The translations under genes and the position numbers were made by a program. Of a stretch of 64,000 bases of DNA, positions 23,701-33,254 are shown one piece after another (position 1 is the first letter of the stretch; the number at the start of each line of letters is the position of its first letter). The DNA is from Euglena gracilis (taxonomy: Eukaryota > Euglenida > Euglenophyceae > Euglenales): positions 62,184,362 to 62,248,361 of the forward strand of contig CP154956.1 of assembly GCA_039621445.1 (NCBI GenBank), read 5' to 3'. The notes below the pieces were generated by a model that was not told where the DNA came from, searched no databases, and saw nothing but the letters and a program-made list of their open reading frames with translations.

Positions 23701-26700
23701 TGCCCGATGCATGGGTGCCCTCAAGCCCTTTTGAAATCCTTTGAAACTTCCCACAACGCCCGGCCCCCAACTGCTGGATCGGTGGAAACAAAGGGACCCA
23801 GGGACCCCTTGGACCCAGGGGGGGGGGCCAAGAGGGGAGGGGAAGCCGGCTGGCAGCTGGACTCCGAGGGTACCCGAAATATGGCAAAAAAATCCAAGTC
23901 CGGCTCGGTTGGGATTTTTAGCCAAAAATTTGAGGTGAACCCCCACACCCTTCAAAAGAAGCATCTTTGGCTATTTTTGACCTCCTTTTTGAAAACTTGT
24001 GGCGCTCTGGGTCGAATTTTTTTTCGGAGCAGCCCGGCTTTGCCGGAATGCCCAAAATTTCAGCAGACCTTGGGGATGCCTAACAAGCGGTGCCGGCACC
24101 GCTGGGGCACCGCTTGGCACCGCTGGGGCACCGCTTGACACCGCTGGCACCGCTTGACACCGCTGGGACAGGAACCCATGGAATAATACTGAGGGAAAAA
24201 ATGCGGGGATTTCGCATAAGGAAGCACGAAAGCATCTCGTTGTGACCAAGCACAAGCACCTCTGGTCAGCCATGCCCTTGGGCCCAGCATCGCCCAGCAT
24301 CGCACAGCATCGCCTTTGGAGCCCTTGAAGGTGTACCTATAATGACTGCTGCTTTTGCCGCTCTAGCCCACTTTTGGCTACTTTTGGCCATCTTTGGTTG
24401 CTTTTTGACCACTTTTGACTGCTTTTTGCACACTTTGACCACTTTTGACTGCTTTTTGACCACTTTTGCCCACATTTGCTGCCTTTTGACCAATTTTGAC
24501 TGCTTCTTGACCACTTTTGCTGCTTTTTGCCCACTTTTGCCCATTTCCAACCACCTTTGCAGCTTCTTGATCACTTTTGCTGCTTTTTGACCACTTTTGG
24601 CCCCTTTTGCCTGCTTTTTGACCACTTTTGACAGCTTTTGTTGCTTTTCGACCACTTTTGCCCACGTTTGCTGCTTTTTGCCCACTTTTGGCCATTGTTG
24701 CTGCTTTTTGATCACTTTCGCTTTTTTTGCCCACTTTTGCTGCTTTTTGACCACTTTTGCCAACTTTTGCCCACTTTTTTACCACTTTTGCTGCTTTCTG
24801 ACCACTTTTACCCCACTTTTGCCTGCTTTTTTACCACTTTTTGACCACTTTTGCTGCTTTTTGCCGGCACAGGATGTGGTGCAGGCCTGTGAGATGGCAA
24901 CATCGAGTGCAAGTTGCAAGCCTCTTGCCGGTCAGACAAACAAAATCCAAAACAGTTGTTGTGCTGGAGGGTGGAGGGTGGCACCCCTGCAATAGCAACG
25001 GGGTTTCGACCCTACCCGCCCAAACCAGGCTGGATCTGCGGCAAGTGTAAGTGTACAGAGGTTAAACCAGCAACGACCAAGACACGGCAAAATGTGGCCG
25101 TATCCGACTAGTCGATTGTGTTGTCCATCTGCATCCGTTGCATCCTGCATCCACTGCCTTGTCCAGCTTCCGAAACTTGTCCAGATCTGCATCCACTGCG
25201 GCTTGTCTCATTGCATCTTGTCCAGCATCTGCATGTTGTCCAGCATCTGCATCTTTTCCAGTGTCTGCATCTTGTTTAACGTCTGCATCTTGTCCAGTAT
25301 CCACTATCTGCAACTTGTCCAGCATCAACATCTTGTCCAGCATCTACATCTTTTCCACTGTCCGCAGCTTGTCCAGCGTCTGGATGTTGTACAGTATCTG
25401 CGTCCACTGCACCGTGTCCGGTATCTGCATCTTGTCCAGTATCTGCAGCCACTGCATCTTGTCCAGCATCTCCATCTTGTCCAGCATCTACAACCACTGC
25501 ATCTTGTCCAGCATCTGCATCTTGTCCAGTGTCTGTATCTTTTCCAGTACCTCCATCTTGTCCAGCATCTGCATCTGGTCCAGCATCTGCAACCAGTAGA
25601 TCTTGTCCAGCATTTGCAACCACCGCATCTTGTGCATCTGCATTGTGTCCAATGTCTGCTTCTTGCCTGATGTCTGCATCCCATTGGCTCCCAACCTACC
25701 AAAAATGATCACAAAAGCCCCAAAGAGCAACCAAAATGACCTAAAATGGCTTGAAATAACCTAAAATTGCCAACAAAATCCACCAACAAAATCCACAAAA
25801 TTTCACAAAAAAATACCCAAAAATCACCAAAAATGGCACAAAAATGGCACAAAAATGGCAAATTGACCCAATATTTGCCCAAATCAATGCAAAATAGCCC
25901 CAAATTAACAAAAAATACACCCAAAATGGTCAAGATGGGTGTAATATTGGAGACTTGTGGGGAAATTGTCCTAAAGATGGGCTTAATTCTTCAAAATATA
26001 CAAAAAATGCCGGCATTGCCCAGCATCGCCCAGCATCGGAACCCCACCTCTGGTCTCCAAAAATCCAGCATCGCCCAACATCGCCCAGCATCGCCCAGCA
26101 TCATCAGAGGTGCTTGGTTGTGACATAAACATTTGTGGGCCATCAAAAAAACCTGTTTAGAACAAAAGCACATGGAAAAATTTTTGCAAGGGTTCCCCCT
26201 ACCCCCCCCCCTATGTCCAATGACCGGTAACCTCTGTCCTCTGACCGGGGGGGGGTGGTCGTTGGACATAGGGTAGTGACCAAAAAGGTGTCCTCTGACC
26301 GGGGGGGGGGGGTGGTCGTTGGACATGGGGTCAAAAGAAAGTTGGTGGGTACCCGGGTCCCTACCCACCCAAAAATGCCCAAAATTTCCCTTCCGGCGCT
26401 TCGCGCCGAAAATTTTGGGCAATTTTGACAAATTTTTGTCCAAAAAGTGTCAAAAATGGCATTTTGGCCAAATTTTTGGCCAATTTTTGGGCAAAATTTT
26501 GGGTCCCGGCGCTTCACGCCGGGACCAAAAATTTGGTCAAACCTCCGAAAAGGTGTCCTCTGACCGGGGGGGTGGTCATTGGACATAGGGGGGTCGTTGG
26601 ACATAGGGGGGGGGAAAGGAAAGCCTTCCGTCCCAGCGGTGTCAAGCGGTGCCAGCGGTGTCGGCACCGCTTTTTAGGCATCCCCCTTGGGGAGGAAGCC

Positions 26701-29700
26701 CTGCTGGGAGCTGCTGGCTGGAAATAAAGTTGCCTGCAGGCAGGACCTCCTCCTGCTCCTCCTCCTCCGCTCCGGAGCAGACCCGGGGGTGGGTCACCTC
26801 CGGGCTTAAGAAAAACCCTGCTTGGGACACGGGTTGGAGGGCGGGGCTGGGGCCAGGACAGGGGTTGGGACACACTTTGGCCCCGGCGGACTGCGCCCGG
26901 CCCTTGGTCAGCATCCCGGCGCTGCGCAGCGGCGGGGCGGAGCGGGGCTTCAGCACGGCCGAGGGGTTGGCCATGCGGTAGGCGGGCTCCGCCGGGGGCG
27001 GGTAGGAGGCGCCCAGCGGCCCGCCGGGGACCCCGCTGGCCATGGGCGCCGCGCTGGGGGGGCCCTCCGGGGAGCTCTCCGGGTCGGGGAACTGCTGCTG
27101 GTCCTGCTGGGCGGCGTCTCAGCCACCCCGCGGCCGGGGACACGGAGGGTGGGGCCAACGGGGCTTTGTGGAAAGGCCTTCTCAGAGCGGTGCGTAAGCA
27201 AAAAAACTCCCCTTCCACACAAATTCATTCCATGCAAACTCCAATTAAAAAAAAATGGGCATCTTTTGGCGAAAAACGGGTCAACGTCGGCGGAAACAGT
27301 GATTTCTGGCGTCTCTTTCGCCATTCGCCAAAAAGCGCCAAAAATTGTGTTTCCCGAAATTTTGACTTTGACCCCTTCAAATGGACTGGCAGCTGACCCT
27401 GAGGCACCAAGGTCGTCAGGCTAAAAAAAGAAACCATCCCATGTGGACCGTGCGGGGGGCATGGTTTGAGCCCCCCTCCCCAGAGATGCAGGGGCCACGC
27501 CTCCTTCTCACGACCTCAGTGCTCCACTTTGGGGTCTTTGTCCATAGCAGGCGTCCCCCCGCCTCCTGGGGTTCAGTTTTGGGTCCTGGCTCGGGCCGAC
27601 ACAGGCAATTCCAAATGGCCACACCGTCAGACCTCCGGTGCTTTCGATGCAGGGGAGGGGGGGTATAAGACTTCCCGCCCAAAACCAGTGGGGGGGGGTC
27701 GAAAACTCTCTCTCCCCAAACCTGTCTTCAGCACCCTGCTCCTCCTCTCGGGGTACAACGTTTCTTTGGGTAGGACCCCTCCCCCGCCCACCACCAGGCT
27801 GAATCGAACGAACTCCAAGGGGGTCTTGGAGTGTCCTGTCAGGAGGCACTATAACTTCCCCCTAAGGGGGGTGGGTCAGTTCCTGGTCACGGGCTGAAAT
27901 GTGCTCAAAGGGGCTTTCTCTGGGCTTCCGGTGCCTTTGGCGCCGGAGTCCTGGCAAGTCACTTAAATTTGGGATGTCAAATTAAATTTGACATCCCAAA
28001 CGTCCATTTTTTGCATTTTTTGGGGGGAAGAAGCATTTTTGCGCCATTTTGGACCATTTTGGGCGAGATCAGCCTTTGGTTATTTGGGCCATTTTTCCAT
28101 CTCATACTCATCCCATTTGGTTAAAAATGGCCAAAGAAAACCCTGTCTCCGCTTTCCACTGCAATTTGACTCAGCAAAGGGATGTGTTCATGGGCCACAA
28201 ATTAAACAAACAAAGATCTGCTCGAGAAACACAGCCGGTGTGACTCAGATCGAGGAATTGGTCTAATGCAGGTGCTCATTTGCAAAAACAAATTTTCGTT
28301 TGAGAATAACTTGTGCAATTATTCCCCCATGTGCAACGTCCGGTAACCTTTGCCCTCCAACCTCCACTCGCCCAAAGGCCCCCCCCTGTGTCTAACAACC
28401 ACCCCTACCCCCCGGTAGGACACCTTCCCCAAGGTTTGGCGGTCTGCGGAAGTGAACTTGTCTGACGACCGACCACTGATGGGAGGACGGACGCCTTTTT
28501 GGTCAGAGCCCTACGTTCAACGAAAACGTAAACAGCATACCTTGAAACTGGCTTGAGCAATGTCCCTGATGTCCCCGAACACCCCCCCCCCCAGGGGATT
28601 GGCCTGGACTTGGTCGATGGGGGGAGACCATTCGTTAAAAGTGGTGAGGGTGCAGAGGATGATTCAGGACCCGGGGGGGGGGCAAAAACAACCCCGCCAG
28701 CCGTGGGGCGGGCTTCGTTCACGAAGCGGATCCGCTCCGGCTGGCGCTCGCGGGGCTCCGGGGCTGTCTGCGGCCGACGGGGTGGGCCGGTGGCGGGCTG
28801 TGGCGCTGTCTTCGCCCCCTCCCCCCTCCCCCCGGCCAACAGTTTGCCTCGGCCCCAAACCAGCCACTCCAGTCGTGTGGAGGGGGGGGCAACCCCTCTG
28901 TGCCAGTGCACTTCAACAATGTGCCCAGCTCCACTGAACAGCCAAGCGTTGCAAATTGGCAATTAATCAAAGCAATTAAACCAGCGCATTGCCTCCCTTA
29001 TCATTTCGGTTGGCACATGGGCGAGAATCTTATCTTAGCTTCTTAGTTTTCGACTGGATGACTCTTCAGAGTCATCCAGGCGAATCAATCCAGAGTCATT
29101 CAGAGTCCGGATCCCTGCCGCTCAAAAGCACGAAATTGAGGGTAAACCCCAACTTGTGGCCCAGGTGAGACTGCATGGAAAGAAACCTTATGGACACTGC
29201 GACACAAGATATGGGCAAAACAATACAACGTGACTCTGCAAACCAAATTCACAAACTGTTATGTCCTCCGCAACAGACCCAGACCATACCCCTAACCCCA
29301 AATGATGCACCCAAAAACGTGACTTTTTAGGCACAGCTTGGTGGAGCCCACCTGAGCACAACAGAAAGCAAGTCAGACCCACCCGCCTCAAAGACACATC
29401 GGTGCCAATGGCATTCATGAAAATCTGAACACTCCTGCTCTTGGGTTGCAGAAATTCCACGGCCCTCTTCCCATCAGGGAATTTCTTAAGGGGGGGGGGC
29501 TGGACCGAAAGATTTTCGGCGCGAAGCGCGAAATTTTTTGCAAATATGGCTATTTTTGGTACATTATTCTGTTTTCACCTCAAAAATTTAGCTGAAAAAA
29601 TGCATCCCATCTGGATTTGGGCTTTTTTGCCTGTTTTCGGGTTCCAGCCGGGTCCAGCCCGGCAGCCGGGTTCGAACCACCTCCCTGGACCATCACGGCT

Positions 29701-29942
29701 TCGCCGGGCTGCAAGAAATTTATTACCAGTCGACCCCCCCCCCTGGGGGGTCTGCAGCCTGGCTAGGAGCTGCTGGCCGGAAAAAAGGTGCTGGCTGGCC
29801 GGGCCCCCCCGGGGTTAGGGTGGGGTCCGGCTTAAGAAATTCCCTGTTCCCATGCACTCCGGCTACTCACCCCCCAGGCAATGGCCAAGGCCCGGCTGTC
29901 AGGCTCCTTACGGATGAACCACCTCTTGACCCCTGCGAACAT
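20733..29942 (-). CDS. Unidentified proline/serine-rich protein, multi-exon
   Basis: Exons on the minus strand: 29871-29942 (ATG; MFAGVKRWFIRKEPDSRALA, donor GTGAGTAG), 28693-28767 (EPRERQPERIRFVNEARP), 26876-27117 (starts AAQQDQQQFPDPESSPEGPP; Pro/Ala/Ser-rich), 23295-23435 (VPKRFVQPSSEFSVHTAGGG; Ser/Ala-rich) and 20733-20843 (RPIDPLANEQPSFSQTQ ... GPLTGK then TAG). Joins 27117-23435 and 23295-20843 are phase 0 with GT-AG signals. The join from 28693 to 27117 is out of phase, so at least one exon is missing there. The protein would be short, basic at its start and mostly disordered. No known domain was recognised. It may be two genes. Confidence 0.55.
21117..21166. repeat. ATTATTCGTG 10-bp minisatellite
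   Basis: Four to five tandem copies of a 10-bp unit (GATTATTCGT) lie here, and a second, less regular cluster of the same unit lies at about 22492-22590. Confidence 0.85.
21840..22130. repeat. GGCCATTTTTGG-type minisatellite
   Basis: Many imperfect tandem copies of a roughly 10-12-bp unit (TTTTGGCCATTTTTGGGCA and variants). A reverse-strand equivalent (CAAAAGTGGCCAAAAGTGGC) occupies about 22680-22930. Confidence 0.85.
24340..24870. repeat. TTTGACCACTTTTGCTGCT minisatellite
   Basis: About 500 bp of imperfect tandem units built from TTTTTGACCACTTTTG and TGCTGC, lying in an intron or gap of the minus-strand gene. It resembles the minisatellite at 21840-22130 but has a longer period. Confidence 0.85.
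25130..25690. repeat. CTTGTCCAGCATCTGCAT 18-bp minisatellite
   Basis: About 30 imperfect 18-bp units over 560 bp. Because 18 is a multiple of three, the array is open in several frames (for example repeated LVQHLHL or SSICI), which explains its long reading frames. I do not take it as coding, because it lies in the gap between exons at 23435 and 26876 and shows none of the splice or codon pattern of the neighbouring exons. Confidence 0.85.
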
Positions 29943-32900
29943 GAGGTGCGCTGCCGGGCCGGGCTTGGGGGGCGCGACGGGCTACGGGCCGGGCCGCCGG
30001 GCACTCTCAGACCATGCGCTGCGGTGGGAGGGAGAAGAGCGGTCCGGCCGAGGTATGGTCCACGTTCTGATGCGCAGTGACGTCGGCCCAACGCTGTGAA
30101 CAGCCCCCACAGTGAGCGCCAGTCGTTACCGAAAATTTGGGTGTGCTGGCTGATGAAGCCATGCGTTTGACCCACCCAAAAATAACTTGCCCTGCAAAAT
30201 TACTTGACCGTTTGGGTGAACCCCCTCTCCCAATGTAAGGCCTCCCAAATATAAAGCCCAGGGGTTTTGCTGCCCAAATATAAAGCCCCAATGTAAAGCC
30301 TGCCAATGGTGTCATACAGGAAAAGCAGATTTTTGGTGGATATAACAACCTTCCAGCAGAATTCCTCCATTTTGGGCTTTTTTGGAAAAAAGCAGGTGCA
30401 CAACCAAATTTTGGTATATAATTGGTGTTTGACTGCATTTGAAAGCCGCCAAAGTTTGTATAGACCGCCCAGAAATATTCTTCCCCCAAATATAAAGCCC
30501 CCCCCCCTTTAGAGTCTTGAAATCCCGCCCGAATATAAAGCGCCAGAGGGTTTATTTTGGGGGGGTTAATACCCCAGAAGCACCATGCAAAGGAATGCGC
30601 AATGCGTGGTCGCTGCGTCTGGCAATGGGGGCAGTGGGGGCAGCGGAGTAGCTCACCAGAAGCGGGGGGCTAAACCCCCACTTATAAACCAGGGTTTGAA
30701 TGGTGCTGAGCTCTTAATGGGACTTGCACATACTGCACGGCCAAAAAAACCTAGCATTGCAAGTTTCAGGTTTCACATGATGATGCGCCGGGGGGGGGGG
30801 GTGGAAATATGCTCGTTTTCGGCTCAAAAACAGGTTTTCCGGGTCCGGGAGGCCAAAAAAACATCGTTTCGGGCAATTTTTTTTTCGACTTTTTTGACCC
30901 GTTTTAGACCCAAAGTCAATGGGTTTCGGGCCAAAAACGGGGGGCCAGGGGGTCGAAAAAACGCTCATTTTCGGCTCAAAAACAGTTTTCTGGGTCCGGG
31001 AGGCCAAAAAACATCGTTTCGGGCAATTTTTTTTTCTTCGATTTTCTCGACTTTTTTGACCCGTTTTTGACCCAAAATAAATGAGTTTCGGGGCCAAAAC
31101 GTGGGGCCGGGGGGGGGGGGTCGAAAACCGCTCATTTTGGGCTCGAAAACAGGTTTTCCGGGTCCGGGAGGTCAAAAAACATCGTTTCGGACATTTTTTT
31201 TCGATTTTTTTTCGCCTGTTTTGACCCGAAAATGGCCAAAAACGGCTAAGTCAAACAGACCAAAACTGTACAAATGGCCAAAATCGGCCGAAAAATGGCT
31301 GTAACTCGGGCTGGGCGGGGAGTAGCAGGGAAATCAAAACAGGGTTAGATAGGGGGTTCCAAGGGCTTCAATTAGGTCGCCGGACATTTCCTTTGATTTT
31401 GCTTCATTTCCGAGATATTTTGGAAACATCGGTTTTTTTTGACCCCAAAAATGGCCCAAAATGGCCCCTGAAATGCGGCAAAATTGGCCAGAAAATGGCC
31501 GTAACTCGGGCTACACGAAGAGTTGGGGGGAAAATAAACCATGGTTGGATAGGGCATTCCAAGGGCTTCATTTTTGCTCTCAGACAGTTTCTTTGATTTT
31601 GCTTCACTGTGGAGATATTTTGAAAAAACTGATTTTTTTTGGCCCAAAAACGGCCCCCAAAAACGCCCCCAAATGGCTGCTTTGGGCCGCAAAAGCGCGC
31701 CGGAACACGGGCCAGGCGTGTCGGCGGCCAAAACAGCGAACGGGTGGGATAGAGGGCCTCCGGGAGTGCATTTCATCAGACGTGCGTTTTCTCGAGATAT
31801 TCTGGAAAAATCGATTTTGACCGATTTTTTGACCCCGGCGAAATGGGGGGGGGGGGCAACCTACCCAGTTTGCACCCCTTCGCGGCTGAATAACTCGGGC
31901 CTGGCGGGGTCAAACAGAGGTGATTCGGAAACTAGAAATCCAGTCGCTCGCGACTGAAAACAAAATTCCGGGAATCGGGCTGGGATCATGGTGATAATCC
32001 GCCGGTTCCCGAGGTGGCCCCGACCAGGGGGGGGTTGGACCCCCCCCCCTTTTGCCCAGGGGCCAAGCTTCGCTCTTACCCATAAAGGGATAAGAGCTCA
32101 GCGACCCCCTAGGGTATATAGGACCTGGTTTGGTTGGTCAGCCGAAGGGGGGGGTTATAATGGGGGGGGGTTGTAAGTCAAGGAATTGTTGGTGAAATTC
32201 TGACCCCCCCAAAATGACCCTGAAACCCCCTCAAATTAGCAATTATCGGCAAATTTTGTCAAAAATGGCATTTTTGATGATGGGTGGTCTCAAAAAGTTG
32301 CCAAAAAACATTTTTTTGTGTGGTTTGCGGCGGAAAAAATCGTCCCCAGTGGCTTTCATTTTTCTTCCCCAGGCAGTAAAGGTTTGGTTGGCAGGCCCGA
32401 GGGGGGGATTTATAAATGGGGGGGGGGGGTTTAGACAGTGCTCACCCTCAACCACCCAGGGCGGACCCCGGGCTCTTTCTAATTCGAGCTCCAAGGGAGC
32501 AAAATTCCATGAAACACCATTTTCTTTAACACTCCCCAGAAAGAATGTGGGCAGAGTCCATACAATCCTCCTCATGAATGTCACAGAGCCTTACAGAGCA
32601 ACAAAATCCAGTGTTTTTTTTTTGCATAGTTGGCAGTTTAGGAGCAGTTTTGCAGCTTCGATTTTTTTTTACCCAGTTCGGCTGCCAATTCAGGCTGTTC
32701 CCCATTGGGGGGGGGGGTGAGCAAGCAACCTTTTCTCCAGCCAGCCCAAAATTTCCAGCCTCTGAGCTGCATCCCCCCGAGGGTCGGTAAGCGACGCCCT
32801 GGATCCATGCAAATTTTTCCAAACGGGAATCCCCTGCAGCGAGCCCCCCCCCCCGTGTTTGCGGCCGTCACTGTGGCCCCCAGGTGGTGCCACCCAGGAT

Positions 32901-33254
32901 AGCAAAAACTTCACCCCAAATTTCAGCCGGCCCTATTCCACCAATTTTTGTCCATGTTTGGGCCATTTTCGCACCGCCCTAAGCCGAAAAATACGCAACC
33001 GTCTAGCGACCCTTCAGGTGGCTGCAAATGGCATTGCTGGGGGGGGGGGCGTTTGCAGGATGGAAAAATGCTCGCAATGCGCAATGGAAAAAAAGCTGAA
33101 ATGCGAGTGTTTGGTGCAAGAGTGCACGGGGGGCTTCAAGGACCCAAGGCGTTGTCCGTTGTCCGAGGTGTCAATGGCCGGGCTGGCTGGCCAGTGGAAG
33201 GTTCTTGCCTCTGCACCATAGCTAGACCCGATTACGAGGGAGGGGGGTAGGTCG
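29943..33254. other. Intergenic stretch between the proline-rich gene and glutaredoxin
   Basis: No supported exon was seen. It contains motifs with CCAAATATAAAGCCC near 30230-30540, three units with TTTTCGGCTCAAAAACAG at 30810-31200, and copy 2 of the long dispersed repeat (31200-32110). Confidence 0.65.
31200..32110. repeat. Long dispersed repeat (copy 2)
   Basis: Three tandem roughly 170-bp units (GGCTGTAACTCGGGCTGG ... GGTTAGATAGGG ... TTTGCTTCATTTCCGAGA) are followed by the same tail as at 19660-19960 (CGGCGAAATGGGGG ... CCAGTCGCTCGCGACTGA ... GGGATCATGGTGATAATC ... GCTCTTACCCATAAAGGG ... AAGAGCTCAGCGACC). GCTCTTA and TAAGAGC near the end form a small stem. Confidence 0.75.

Noticed and set aside
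25092-25730. Long reading frames with LVQHLHL or SSICI repeats
   Set aside because: The 18-bp minisatellite period is a multiple of three, so frames stay open without coding. No splice signals or start were found.
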